This document shows positions 1 through 8,535 of a DNA stretch of 64,000 nt, one piece after another. Below the pieces are notes generated by a model. The model was not told where the DNA came from. It did not search any database and saw nothing but the letters and a program-made list of their open reading frames with translations. The translations under genes were made by a program, and so were the position numbers. The stretch covers positions 1-64,000 of the forward strand of contig CAJPOT010000011.1 of assembly GCA_905372355.1 (NCBI GenBank). The letters are read 5' to 3'. The DNA is from an uncultured Selenomonas sp. (lineage in GTDB: Bacteria; Bacillota; Negativicutes; Selenomonadales; Selenomonadaceae). The first letter of the stretch is position 1. Each line of letters begins with the position of its first letter.

Positions 1-190
1 GGGTCTCACCGTCAAAGTTCGTTGGTTCGCTGTCCTTGTATACGCCGGGCGCGGTGATCTTCACGCCGCCCGCCATAAAGCTGCCCTGATCCTCGATCGT
101 GACAGGATGCGTCATGGCAAGAGCAGAGCCGAAACCGGAACTCAGTCCGAGGATGACGGCTGCCGTTAAAATCTTCGTTTTCCACATCAT
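1..190 (-). CDS. Secreted alpha/beta-hydrolase-like protein, N-terminal fragment at window edge
   Basis: Only the first 63 codons are inside the window. They begin with two Met codons (190 and 187) and a clear Sec signal peptide: basic MWKTK, a hydrophobic stretch, then cleavage near SALA. The mature start carries an FMAGG..ITAPG..YKD pattern that I recall from secreted alpha/beta hydrolases with an 'MAGG' N-terminus; the catalytic part lies outside. The Shine-Dalgarno AAGGAGAG sits 7-8 nt upstream. The gene directly follows a truncated aldo/keto reductase and is in frame with its shifted remnant, so it is probably driven by the MerR-type promoter at 645-675. Family assignment is moderate; secretion is clear. 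Confidence 0.55.
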   Translation of the reverse strand, partial: MMWKTKILTAAVILGLSSGFGSALAMTHPVTIEDQGSFMAGGVKITAPGVYKDSEPTNFDGET

Positions 191-221
191 GATGAAATCT
201 CTCCTTTGCCGTTGGTGTCTT

Positions 222-558
222 CCCTCGATACTTTTGCGAATCGTTGCGGGACGGCTGTCCAATGTGAGTGTGCGATCCGCGTCGTGATAGACGCCCATCT
301 TCGTAGCGATGATCACTTTGTCGCGCAGCCCTTTGAGCGCTGCACCGACAAGCTCTTCGTTGTAGGAGATGCTGCCATCGGCAAACGAGCCGAGATAGCA
401 TTCTGCCGTGTCGAAGAAATCATAGCCGTATTCGTTCGCAGCGTTCGTACAGCCTCGTCACGTTCTACGGGTATTCCCATCGCATGACTGAAACCCATGC
501 AGCCAAGACCGATCGGACACACAAAAATACCGCTGTTTCCAAGTTCTTTCTTTTCTAT
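222..558 (-). pseudogene. Aldo/keto reductase remnant (truncated, frameshifted, start codon lost)
   Basis: Translation gives the typical AKR N-terminus (KKELGNSGIFVCPIGLGCMG) up to about position 440. A frameshift near 435-445 then moves the homology to another minus frame, which reads YGYDFFDTAECY (the catalytic Asp/Tyr region) and continues through VIIATKMGVYH to about 222. The remaining two thirds of the usual 320-330 residues are missing. An AAAGGAG ribosome site lies 8-9 nt before codon ATA at 556-558, where an ATG would be expected, so the start codon also appears lost. The deletion end lies just before the ribosome site of the secreted hydrolase. It is a non-functional relic with three independent lesions. 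Confidence 0.8.
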
Positions 559-644
559 GTATGAGACACTCCTTTCTGTAGGGGCAATTCTGTAATGGTC
601 ATGTTGCGCTCCTTGTTTCACGCCGCTCTTTGTTGTACAATGCT

Positions 645-675
645 ATCATAACAGGCGGTAGTAACTACCGCACAA
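645..675 (-). promoter_or_regulatory. MerR-type operator-promoter with 19-bp spacer
   Basis: On the minus strand a -35 TTGTGC (670-675) and a -10 TATGAT (645-650) are separated by 19 bp, the over-long spacer typical of MerR-activated promoters. A perfect palindrome, GCGGTAGT-A-ACTACCGC (655-671), fills the spacer. It faces the aldo/keto reductase relic and the hydrolase, and lies just upstream of the divergent merR gene, so it is very likely the operator of that regulator. Confidence 0.85.
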
Positions 676-705
676 GTTTTTTTTGAAATTTTTTGGAGGA
701 CGATC

Positions 706-1149
706 ATGTATACAATGAAGGACGCCTGTGAAGCGACCAGTATGAACTATGAAACGTTGAAATTCTACTGCAATCAGGGACTTTTGCCGAACGTCAAGCG
801 GGATCGAAACAATCACCGTATATTTGACGATCATGATGTTGCATGGCTGAAAAGCCTCACTTGTCTCAAGAACTGCGGCATGAGCCTTGCCGAAATGAAA
901 GCATACCTCGCGCTTTGTCTCGGTGGCATCCCCACCATCCCGGAGCGCAAGATTATGCTTGAGGGGAAGCGTAAGGAATTGCTTGAAAAAATGAAGGCTC
1001 TGCAGGAAGCCGTCGATTACATCGACTGGAAGCAAGGATTCTATGACGATGTGCTCGCGGGACGCACGCCTTACATCAGCAATTTCCTGCCGAATGAAGC
1101 GGATGCAGAATCAACGAAAGAGATAAATTCGCAGAGCCTTATTCCATAA
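706..1149 (+). CDS. MerR family transcriptional regulator
   Basis: 147-residue protein. Residues 1-70 form the MerR winged helix (MYTMKDACEATSMNYETLKF, then the GLLP..R..N.R.F wing). A coiled-coil dimerisation helix follows (about 75-115, rich in Glu/Lys/Leu). There is no obvious Cys metal site in the C-terminal part, which fits the aldehyde/oxidant-responsive MerR proteins usually paired with aldo/keto reductases rather than the metal sensors. The start is set by TTGGAGG 7 nt upstream. It is divergent from the AKR relic, with the palindromic operator at 655-671 between them. Its original main target is now a pseudogene; it may still control the downstream hydrolase. Confidence 0.9.
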   Translation: MYTMKDACEATSMNYETLKFYCNQGLLPNVKRDRNNHRIFDDHDVAWLKSLTCLKNCGMSLAEMKAYLALCLGGIPTIPERKIMLEGKRKELLEKMKALQEAVDYIDWKQGFYDDVLAGRTPYISNFLPNEADAESTKEINSQSLIP

Positions 1150-1192
1150 TGAAACTGCTGAATTTATTAGAGTTACCCTAATCTCGAAACAT

Positions 1193-2299
1193 CTACACGC
1201 TCACTTCCGACCCATCCCGAAACACCACCGTCATATCCTTATCCGCACGCACGGTCACGCACTCTACCATACTCGCCCACAGTTGGCTGTCGAACTCTGC
1301 CACAGGCGCACTCTGTTCCTTGATGCACTTGATGAACAATGCCAATCGCTCGGACTGTGCCTCCTTGGCAGAGATAGCTTCCGTCACCTCGTCAAACCGA
1401 GCCTTTGCGGCATCGTACCTCACCACAAGTCCCTCGTAGTGCTGCAGATACTCCTCTTGATTCTGTGCAATGCGGGCGTTCTCTCGGATGCATTTTTCCG
1501 TCATCTCAACCAATACCGCCAGTTCCTGCTGCAGCTTGGCTTTCTCCTCCGCAAGTGCCGTCGTGTCGCAAAGTGTCTGCCTAACGAGCCGTGCATTTGT
1601 GATAATCTCATTCCGCTCCGTCACCAGCCGATTGAATGCCTTGACGAAGGCTGCCTTGATTTCATCCTCCGTCACATGCGACGTTTGGCATTTCTGCCCG
1701 TCATACTTGTTGTTGCAACGGTAGATGACGCGTCTGTACTTGTCTGTTGAGTGCCAGACTTTAGTGCCAAAATAGCCGCCGCACTCGCCGCATCGGATTT
1801 TTCCCGAGAAAATGCTCACGCCGCTGTATCTCCCGCCTTCCCGTGTGCGTCGCTCCCTCTCCCGCTGCACCATCTCGAACACGGCAGGGTCGATGATCGC
1901 AGGATGGCTCTGTTCCACGAAGTAGCTTGGCACTTGCCCGCAGTTCTTGACGGCTTTCTTGGTGAGGAAGTCCGGCGTGAAGGTCTTTTGAATCCTCGCA
2001 CAGCCCGTGTATTTCTCGTTGGCGAGGACTCCCCGAATGGTCTTAGCGTTCCATTTCTCCTTGCCCGTGACCGTCAAGATATGCCGTGCGGCCAGTTCCT
2101 TGGCAATTCGGCAAGCCGTCATCCCCTCAAGGAAAAGCCGGAAGATGAGCCGCACGATCTTGGCCTGCTCCTCGTTGATGGCAAGATTTCCATCCTCGCC
2201 CTTGTCGTAGCCGAGAAAGCGCGAGTAGCCGACGGAGAACTTGCCGTCTGCGAACCTCTTCCGCAAGCCCCATGTGACGTTCTCGGAAATGCTCCTCGC
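1193..2299 (-). pseudogene. Large serine recombinase, C-terminal fragment without catalytic domain
   Basis: The open frame starts directly after a TAA at 2300-2302 and reads SISENVTWGLRKRF, which in intact enzymes lies just after the resolvase catalytic domain. What remains is the recombinase DNA-binding domain (NAKTIRGVLANEKYTG), the zinc ribbon (CGECGGYF ... CNNKYDGQKC) and the long coiled coil with C-terminal tail. The N-terminal domain with the catalytic Ser, about 150-200 residues, is absent, so strand exchange is impossible. The likely origin is an integrase of a conjugative or phage-like element. The fragment abuts an Rpn-family tail in the same frame. Confidence 0.85.
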
Positions 2300-2520
2300 T
2301 TATGCCCCTGTTGATCCTGCCAATCGTTCAACTTCTTCCTGGGACAACTGTGTTGCTTCAGCAATCTGGGAAAATGTGAGTTTCCCCAAAGCAATTAAAG
2401 CCATCGCCGTCTGACGAGCCGATTCGACACGTCCTTCAAGACGTCCCTCTTCCAATTTTCTCTCACCGAATTTTTCTATCAGCTCGCACATGGTATGTAC
2501 CCCCTCTGTGTCCAGTTTTA
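2300..2520 (-). pseudogene. C-terminal remnant of an Rpn-family (PD-(D/E)XK) protein
   Basis: A 63-codon frame (from ATG 2489-2491) reads MCELIEKFGERKLEEGRLEG and ends in a small helical repeat (LSQEEVERLAG). This is the tail I recall from Rpn/transposase-like PD-(D/E)XK proteins common in Negativicutes. Homology continues a few codons upstream of the Met (KLDTEGVHT) until a TGA near 2523, so the ATG is internal to the ancestral gene. The nuclease domain of about 240 residues is absent. It could be translated as a short peptide, but a relic is more likely. Confidence 0.6.
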
Positions 2521-2575
2521 GTTTACCACTTCAAACCATCAAGGGCTGTCAAACGGTTTGTCACCACATCATGCC

Positions 2576-4174
2576 TTATCGGAAACTGCCCATCCCTGTG
2601 CAATCGTCGAGATTCCTGCCTTCCGTGCTCGTCAAAAAATAGGCGTCGCTGACGAGCACGCGGCGGATGCGGCAGCGCTTGAGGCCTTCCTGCGTCTTTT
2701 CCCAGCAGCCGCTCAAGGAATGTATGACATACGTCTTGCCATCGACCGAGCCGAGCGTGAGCATCACATGGCCGGGGCGAAAGAGAAGGCTCGCGGGCGG
2801 TGCGGCGAGAAGCGCTTCGGTTCGCTCCTCGGGCGTAAGATCGTCGAGCGGCGTGAAAAAGATGTGCGGCGCGGCATCTTCCGTGCCGCGCCGACGCCCC
2901 CCGAATGCCGCAGCCTTTCCCCGCGCACCGTGCGCCGCATTCTGTGCATCGCCCACATGGGCACTCGCCCGCAGAAACGCCTCCTCCTGCTCATCGGCGT
3001 CGCGCGGCAGCTCGATGCCGACCGTGCGGTAGACGTCGGCGACGAACGAGGAGCAGTCGACGCTCTCATCCTGCCCGCCCCAGCCATAGACGTCGCCGAG
3101 GCACGCAAAAGCCGCGCGGCGCAGATTGTTCGCCGTATAGGGCAGGCTGCCGCGATGGAGCGCGGCGGCTTCCATGTCGCCAGCGTCCTCCACAGCAAGG
3201 CTCGCTCTCTCGCTGTACGGAAGCGCCAAAAGCACCTCTTGGAGACTGCCGTCCGCCGCACGCTGCGGCAGACGCGCGAGATGCGCCCCGCCCTGCGCTG
3301 CGAGCGGAATGCGGCTGCCGAGCTGATAGAGCTGCCCGCCTGCCTCCTCGGGCGCTTCGTAGCGATTTTGCGTCACGACGAGGAAATCTTCGGGCTGCAC
3401 ATAGGCGAGCCAGTTCTCGCGCCGCGTGAAAGCGACCGCCGACTTCGCCAACCAGCCGCGATAATAGCGCATGGAAACGAAGAGGAACTTGCCGTCTGCG
3501 CTCTCGCTCCAAACGGCAAGCGGCTCGGCGGGATCGACGGCAGTCGCCTGCAGGATGTCGTAATGCACATCGTCGGGCGCGTCGAGCCAAGCCTCCTCGG
3601 TCGGTAAACAGCGCAAGTCGGCGCGGCGCACGCAGATTCCATAGCGCAGAGGATTGCGGAGCGGCAGCTTGTCCGACGCGCAGTTTTCCTGCACCGCCCG
3701 ATACGCTGCGTCCGAAAGCGGCTCTGTCGGTGCGTACCAGTCTTCACGCTCAGGCGCGGCTTCTTCCATCCAGTGTCGGAGCTGCCGCCTCGATACGGCA
3801 CGCGGCAATTCCGCCAGAGAAACGAGACTCGGCTGATTCGCGTGCAGCTCCTCATTGAGACGCGCCACGTCCTCTGCCGTGCCGAGGAGGCGATCACCTG
3901 CCGCATCGCACCAGAAGCCGGCGTCATCGTAGGGAGCGCCGAGCGCCACGCCGTAGTCGGGCGATGCATCTTCCTCCGTCTGCGCCCGCACATCGTCCGC
4001 CAGCTCCGCCTTCAATACAGGCTGAGCGGAAACTGCCGCCGCATCTGTCACGGACAACACCGCCGCGGCAGACGTTCCCGCTTCCGCAGCCGTCAAATCC
4101 GTCCCGCCGAGAAACACGCCGACCGCAGCCAAAAAGCACGCAGCATGCTTCCCGATATTTCTCGAAACTTTCAT
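2576..4174 (-). CDS. Secreted NlpC/P60 peptidoglycan hydrolase with SH3-like domains
   Basis: 532 residues from ATG 4174 (MKVSRNIGK). A second in-frame ATG at 4186 has its ribosome site too close. A signal peptide covers about 1-32. A long N-terminal region plus SH3b-like segment (about 190-260, GICVRRADLR ... GWLAKSAVAF) precedes the C-terminal NlpC/P60 domain. Cys374 in DVYGWGGQDESVDCSSF is the expected nucleophile, His469 (PGHVMLTLG) the general base and His485 (YVIHS) the third catalytic residue. This resembles cell-wall gamma-D-Glu-diamino-acid endopeptidases. It follows the MATE gene with a 17-bp gap and may be co-transcribed. Substrate is inferred. Confidence 0.88.
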   Translation of the reverse strand: MKVSRNIGKHAACFLAAVGVFLGGTDLTAAEAGTSAAAVLSVTDAAAVSAQPVLKAELADDVRAQTEEDASPDYGVALGAPYDDAGFWCDAAGDRLLGTAEDVARLNEELHANQPSLVSLAELPRAVSRRQLRHWMEEAAPEREDWYAPTEPLSDAAYRAVQENCASDKLPLRNPLRYGICVRRADLRCLPTEEAWLDAPDDVHYDILQATAVDPAEPLAVWSESADGKFLFVSMRYYRGWLAKSAVAFTRRENWLAYVQPEDFLVVTQNRYEAPEEAGGQLYQLGSRIPLAAQGGAHLARLPQRAADGSLQEVLLALPYSERASLAVEDAGDMEAAALHRGSLPYTANNLRRAAFACLGDVYGWGGQDESVDCSSFVADVYRTVGIELPRDADEQEEAFLRASAHVGDAQNAAHGARGKAAAFGGRRRGTEDAAPHIFFTPLDDLTPEERTEALLAAPPASLLFRPGHVMLTLGSVDGKTYVIHSLSGCWEKTQEGLKRCRIRRVLVSDAYFLTSTEGRNLDDCTGMGSFR

Positions 4175-4191
4175 TTTCGCACACATACCTC

Positions 4192-5547
4192 TCAACGCTC
4201 CAAAATCACGGCACCCGCTGCCTTTTCCTCGCGAAAGGAACGCGCCGCCCCCCAAAGCTGGCGGAAGGAAAGCAGTACGGCGGCCGCATCTGCCGCAGGA
4301 ACGGCGAGCCATGCACCGTCAAGGCCGAAAAAGCGCGGCAGGAGCAGCAGGAACGCCACGATGCCGACGAGATTGCGCACAAAGGACAGGATTGCCGACA
4401 TCCTGCCGTCCGACAACGCCGTGAAAAAGGTCGAGGAGAAAAGGTTGAAACCGCAGAGCAAAAAACTCCACGAGAACAGTCCGAAGCCGCCGAGAGCCAG
4501 CGCATAGGCACGTCCTCCATCCGGCAGAAACAGCGTCATCAGCGGTACGGCGAATATATTTGCCGCCGCAAAGGACAGAATCCCGAAGAGAAAGATAATG
4601 CCAAGCGACAGCCGCAGAAGGCGCAGAAGCTCGACATATCCTTTCGCGCCGAATTGGTAAGAAAATACAGGTGCGACGCCATTGGCAAACCCCATGAGTA
4701 TTGCCGTCAATAGCATTTCCGCATAGAGAATGACACTGATCGCCGCGACGCCGTCCGCCCCCGCATAGGAGAATGTCACGAGGTTAAAGAGATACGTCGT
4801 AATGCCGACGGAAAGCTGCGTGACCATCTCGGAAGAGCCGTTGTAAAGTGCCTGGAAAAGCGGACGCACGGCGAAGGAAAACCGCTCGAACGCGAGCGTG
4901 CGGCTGTAGCGCGAAAAGTAAACGAGACCCAAGAGCGCCGCGACGACATCCGACAGCCCCGTAGCAAGCCCCGCGCCGAAGAGACCCATGCCGAAATGCG
5001 CGAGAAACACATAGTCGAGTCCCGCATTGACAAGTCCCGCTGTCAATGATACGAGAAATCCCTGCACTGGGCGACCATCCGCGATATAAAAAGCGTTGAA
5101 TATGATCATCAAAACGACAAATGGCGCGAAGAACATATTCGCCGAGAGATAGGCGCGGCAGTCGGCATAAAGCTCGGGGGAAGCGCCGAGAAGCGCCAAA
5201 ATAGACTCCATGAAAAGGAACACCGTGCCTGCGAGCAATATGCCGAGCGCTGCACCAACAACGACGAGCAGCGTGAAGCGGCTTCTCGCCAATGCCGCAT
5301 CGCCCTCGCCCAGCGTCTTGGCAACGAGCGCCGAGCCGCCCGAAGAAAGCATGATGGAAAGCCCAAATACGAGATTCAACGCAGGATAGACGATATTCGA
5401 TGCAGCGAGCGCGAGGCTTCCCGCATAGCGCCCGATGAAGATGCCGTCCGTCACCGTATAGATAGAAATGACGAGCATCATGCCGACGGCGGGCGCAGCG
5501 AAGCGCAAAAGTCCGCCGAGACTGAAATGCTTTGCCAATGTGTTCAT
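4192..5547 (-). CDS. MATE family multidrug/cation antiporter
   Basis: 451 residues with about twelve hydrophobic helices and the two-fold MATE layout. The N-terminal helix reads FAAPAVGMMLVISIYTVTDG, and the motif SGGSALVAKTLGEGD lies in the loop after helix 2. The start ATG 5547 is fixed by AAAGGAG 8 nt upstream; a longer open frame to 5583 runs into the repeat and has no ribosome site. It is expected to export drugs or metabolites in exchange for Na+ or H+; the substrate cannot be told. It is the first gene of a likely two-gene unit with the NlpC/P60 gene. Confidence 0.92.
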   Translation of the reverse strand: MNTLAKHFSLGGLLRFAAPAVGMMLVISIYTVTDGIFIGRYAGSLALAASNIVYPALNLVFGLSIMLSSGGSALVAKTLGEGDAALARSRFTLLVVVGAALGILLAGTVFLFMESILALLGASPELYADCRAYLSANMFFAPFVVLMIIFNAFYIADGRPVQGFLVSLTAGLVNAGLDYVFLAHFGMGLFGAGLATGLSDVVAALLGLVYFSRYSRTLAFERFSFAVRPLFQALYNGSSEMVTQLSVGITTYLFNLVTFSYAGADGVAAISVILYAEMLLTAILMGFANGVAPVFSYQFGAKGYVELLRLLRLSLGIIFLFGILSFAAANIFAVPLMTLFLPDGGRAYALALGGFGLFSWSFLLCGFNLFSSTFFTALSDGRMSAILSFVRNLVGIVAFLLLLPRFFGLDGAWLAVPAADAAAVLLSFRQLWGAARSFREEKAAGAVILER

Positions 5548-5576
5548 GAAATTCTCCTTTTGCAGCTTGACCAGAA

Positions 5577-5735
5577 GAGCCAATCAGTCTGCGCACTTCG
5601 GGCTTGACTTCTTGGACTTTCATTGTAAGCTTAACGCACAAACGTCCACTTCGTGGACATGGTGCGCACGCCCTTACATGAAAGAGCCAATCAGTCTGCG
5701 CCCTTCGGGCTTGACTTCTTGGACTTTCATTGTAA
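5577..5735. repeat. Tandem copies of a dispersed ~106-bp intergenic repeat
   Basis: A 52-bp core beginning GAGCCAATCAGTCTGCGC occurs at 5577 and again at 5684 (51/52 identical), giving a 107-bp period. The 55-bp linker contains a GTCCACTTCGTGGAC palindrome and a GCGCACGCCCTTACATGAAA segment. The same unit occurs inverted and in tandem at 63362-63573, with diverged copies at 14046-14099 and about 39926-40023. Short open frames across it are chance frames. Confidence 0.85.
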
Positions 5736-5869
5736 TCTATATAGTAGGGGTGTTGTCAAGTTTTGGGCAAGAATGAAGCGCCTTAGCCCCCTGACCAAGT
5801 TCGCATGAAACAAGACTGCACAAGGAAGCACGGCTTTTCTCCATGCTTCCTCAAAAGGAGACGATTACC

Positions 5870-6352
5870 ATGTTCAGAGAAATGCGCCGCAAGAATCAAC
5901 AGATGAGCGATGAAGAAGCCCGCGACATCCTCGCGGCAGCGACCTCGGGCGTGCTCGCGCTCGCGGGCGAAAACGGCTATCCCTACGCCGTGCCCATGAG
6001 CTTCGCCTACGACGAGGAAAAGGACTGCCTGCTCTTTCACACGGCACGCGTCGGTCACAAGATGACGGCGATTGAGCGATGCGACAAGGCGTCGTTCTGC
6101 ATCATTGCCGAGGACAAGGTCGTGCCGCACCGCTTCCTGACGCAATACCGCAGCGTCATCGCCTTCGGCAAACTGCGCGTCCTCAAGAGCGACGAAGAAA
6201 AACGAGAAACGGCGGAATTTCTCGGCGAGGCCTACTATCCCGGCCATCCCGAAGCCTGTGATGAAGAGATAAAAAAGCATTGGCCAGCCTTCAACATGGT
6301 CGAGCTGAAGATCGAACACCTGACGGGCAAGAAGGGGAGGGATCTCGTATAG
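5870..6352 (+). CDS. Pyridoxamine 5'-phosphate oxidase-family flavoprotein (NimA-like)
   Basis: 160 residues, the usual size of the small split-barrel FMN-binding family. The start ATG 5870 lies 9 nt after AAAAGGAG; a Met 9 codons upstream has no ribosome site. Typical elements are GVLALAGENGYPYAVPMSF (strand 1-2) and LLFHTARVGHKM, where the His-x-x-x-x-x-His-Lys region resembles flavin-binding nitroimidazole-resistance proteins. The enzyme probably reduces a small flavin- or nitro-containing substrate; the exact reaction is unknown. It is monocistronic, flanked upstream by the 106-bp repeat and downstream by a strong hairpin shared with the convergent reductase gene. Confidence 0.85.
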   Translation: MFREMRRKNQQMSDEEARDILAAATSGVLALAGENGYPYAVPMSFAYDEEKDCLLFHTARVGHKMTAIERCDKASFCIIAEDKVVPHRFLTQYRSVIAFGKLRVLKSDEEKRETAEFLGEAYYPGHPEACDEEIKKHWPAFNMVELKIEHLTGKKGRDLV

Positions 6353-6357
6353 AAAAA

Positions 6358-6410
6358 AGAAGGACGGCCCTGCACCATCCTCGGGATGATGCAAGGCCGT
6401 CCTTTTCTCA
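6358..6410. terminator. Bidirectional intrinsic terminator
   Basis: The stem AAGGACGGCC..TGCA..CATC pairs with GATG..TGCA..GGCCGTCCTT, with T-runs on both sides. It separates the convergent PNPOx-like gene (plus) and CoA-disulfide reductase gene (minus). Confidence 0.9.
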
Positions 6411-6434
6411 TCATATCATCATATAAGCGCCGCA

Positions 6435-8165
6435 TCAAAGGGCTTTCGCAGGCGCGGCGGCCACGGGCGACGCCTCGAACTCCTCCATCTTCAGCGACGT
6501 ATAGCCGCCTTCGATGACTTCCGCATCGTAGCCTTCCTGCATGAGAATGCGCGCCGCATTATAAGCGCGCTGCCCGACCTTGCAGAGCACTGCCCAGCGC
6601 ACCGTGCGGTCAAGCTCGGAGAAGCGCTCGCGCAGCTCATCGAGCGGAATCTGCGCGTCAGATGCGGCGGGCGCACTCTGCAGCTCGATCGCCGTGCGCA
6701 CGTCGAGCACGCGCACGCCCGCTTCCCTCGCCGCCTTGAGACGGTCTGCGGGCAAGAAGCGCACGAGACCCGCCAGATCGTTTTCCGCCATGTATCCCGC
6801 CATGTTCACAGGATCCTTCGCCGCGCCGAAGGGCGGCGCGTAGGAAAGCTCCAAGCTCGTGAGGAAATCCACGTCCGCTCCCATGGCGATCGCCGTCGCC
6901 AGCACATCGATGCGCGCCTTCACGCCGCCCGCACCGATGATTTGCGCGCCGAGGATCTTGCCGACAGACCCGCGCACGCGGTAGATGAGCTTCAGCGTCA
7001 TCGTCTGCGCGCCCGGATAATAGCCGACATGTGCGAGCGGATGAAGCTTTACCGCGCGGTAATCCTCGCCATAGGAGAGCCCCTCGCGCATCAATGTGCG
7101 CTCGTTCTTGCCGACGGATGCCGCCGTCAGGCCGAACACCTTGAGAATCGACGTGCCGACGAAACCGTCATAGACACGACGCCTGCCCGCCATATTATCG
7201 GCGGCGAGACGGCCCTGCCGATTAGCCGGCCCTGCAAGGGGCAGCGCGCCCGCCTGTTTCGTCTGACGGTCGAGCGTCAGCACGGCGTCGCCCACGGCAT
7301 AGACGTCGGGCACGTTCGTCTCCATGCGCTCGTTCACGAGGATGTGTCCGCGCTCGCCGAGCGCGATGCCGCTCGCCTTCAAGAATCCCGTGTCGGGGCT
7401 CACGCCGATGGCGAGTACGACGAAATCCGCCGCCAGCTCGCGCCCGCCCGCAAGGCGCACGAGGATGCCTTGCGCCTCCTCCTTGAACTCCTTCACACCG
7501 TCGCCGAGAATCAATCCGACGCCGTTGTCGTTCATCTCCTTTTCCGCAATCTTCGCCATGTCCGTATCAAACGGCGCGAGCACATGCGGCGCCGCCTCGA
7601 CGAGCGTGACGGCAAGGCCGCGCGCACGAAGATTTTCCGCCATTTCGACGCCGATGAAGCCGCCGCCCACGACGACGGCGCGCCCCGTCGCTGCATACTG
7701 ATCCGCCAGACGGCGCAGAGCCTCGGCATCGGGCACGTTGCGAAGAGCGAGGACGCGCGGGCTCTCGATGCCCGGAATCGGCGGACGCAAGGGCTTCGCA
7801 CCGGGCGACAGAAGGAGTGCGTCGTATGGTTCTTCGTATTCCTCTCCTCCCGCCGTTTTCACATGAACGCGGCGATTCTCTGTATCGACATGCGTGACCT
7901 CGCTCTTCGTGCGCACGTCGATGGCGAAGCGCTCGCGAAACAGTTCGGGCGTCATGAGCAGCAGGCTCTCGCTCTCCTTGATCTCATCGCCCACATAGTA
8001 TGGCAGGCCGCAGTTCGCGAAGGAGATGTGCTCGCCACGCTCAAAGAGCACGATCTTCGCATCTTTGTCCAAGCGCCTGAGCCGCGCCGCCGCCGTCGCC
8101 CCGCCCGCCACGCCGCCGACGATCACATAGCGCTTTGCCTTTTCCTTTTCCTTTTTCATTTCCAT
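6435..8165 (-). CDS. CoA-disulfide reductase / NADH oxidase-type flavoenzyme with C-terminal rhodanese domain
   Basis: 576 residues. An FAD Rossmann fold is at 12-40 (YVIVGGVAGGATAAARLRR), the single redox Cys52 lies in SFANCGLPYY, an NAD(P)H fold with VVVGGGFIGVEMAENL follows, and the dimerisation domain runs to about 460. A rhodanese domain ends the protein, with Cys528 in VLCKVGQRAYNA. This architecture belongs to CoA-disulfide/persulfide/polysulfide reductases (CoADR-RHD). AGGAGG 9 nt upstream sets ATG 8165; the longer frame to 8549 only crosses the ArsR gene out of frame. It is co-transcribed after arsR with a 52-bp gap, suggesting sulfane-sulfur or oxidative-stress control. Confidence 0.9.
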   Translation of the reverse strand: MEMKKEKEKAKRYVIVGGVAGGATAAARLRRLDKDAKIVLFERGEHISFANCGLPYYVGDEIKESESLLLMTPELFRERFAIDVRTKSEVTHVDTENRRVHVKTAGGEEYEEPYDALLLSPGAKPLRPPIPGIESPRVLALRNVPDAEALRRLADQYAATGRAVVVGGGFIGVEMAENLRARGLAVTLVEAAPHVLAPFDTDMAKIAEKEMNDNGVGLILGDGVKEFKEEAQGILVRLAGGRELAADFVVLAIGVSPDTGFLKASGIALGERGHILVNERMETNVPDVYAVGDAVLTLDRQTKQAGALPLAGPANRQGRLAADNMAGRRRVYDGFVGTSILKVFGLTAASVGKNERTLMREGLSYGEDYRAVKLHPLAHVGYYPGAQTMTLKLIYRVRGSVGKILGAQIIGAGGVKARIDVLATAIAMGADVDFLTSLELSYAPPFGAAKDPVNMAGYMAENDLAGLVRFLPADRLKAAREAGVRVLDVRTAIELQSAPAASDAQIPLDELRERFSELDRTVRWAVLCKVGQRAYNAARILMQEGYDAEVIEGGYTSLKMEEFEASPVAAAPAKAL

Positions 8166-8217
8166 ACGGATATGCCTCCTTCTGTGTCGCCGCGCTTCGC
8201 TTGTCGAAAGAGCGAAA

Positions 8218-8520
8218 TCAGCCCATATCGTGATAATTCTTCTCCTTGCAGAAAAGCCCTTCGAGCAGCTGCTCCACTGCCCGGCTCTTGAGGCGATAGA
8301 CGACTTCCAGCCCGTTGCGCTCGCCCTCGATGATGCCGACGGCGCGCATCTTCGCGAGATGCTGCGAAATCGTCGACTGCGGCGCTTCGAGGCACTGCTG
8401 CATGTGCGCCACATTGCAGCCGCCGCTCTGCCAAAGCCCGCGCGCGATGCAGAGGCGCACGGGATGAGAGAGCGCCTTGAGCATCTCGGCCGCGCGTGCA
8501 AGCTCTTGATCTTCTGCCAT
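8218..8520 (-). CDS. ArsR-family repressor, possible reactive-sulfur sensor
   Basis: 100 residues with the ArsR winged helix (MLKALSHPVRLCIARGL; recognition helix near APQSTISQHLAKM). Cysteines are at 24, 35, 43 and 91. The pair C43 (before the recognition helix) and C91 (last helix) is placed much like the two Cys of the SqrR/BigR/YgaV sulfide-sensing branch, and no CVC metal motif is present. It is the first gene of an operon with a CoA-disulfide reductase/rhodanese, a typical target of such sensors. An inverted repeat overlaps its own promoter (8536-8578), consistent with autorepression. The sensing role is inference. Confidence 0.88.
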   Translation of the reverse strand: MAEDQELARAAEMLKALSHPVRLCIARGLWQSGGCNVAHMQQCLEAPQSTISQHLAKMRAVGIIEGERNGLEVVYRLKSRAVEQLLEGLFCKEKNYHDMG

Positions 8521-8535
8521 AGAATCAACTCCAAA

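Noticed and set aside
5468..5776. 102-codon frame across the repeat region
   Set aside because: Generated by the tandem repeat; no ribosome site. The same holds for the 78-codon frame at 63342-63578.
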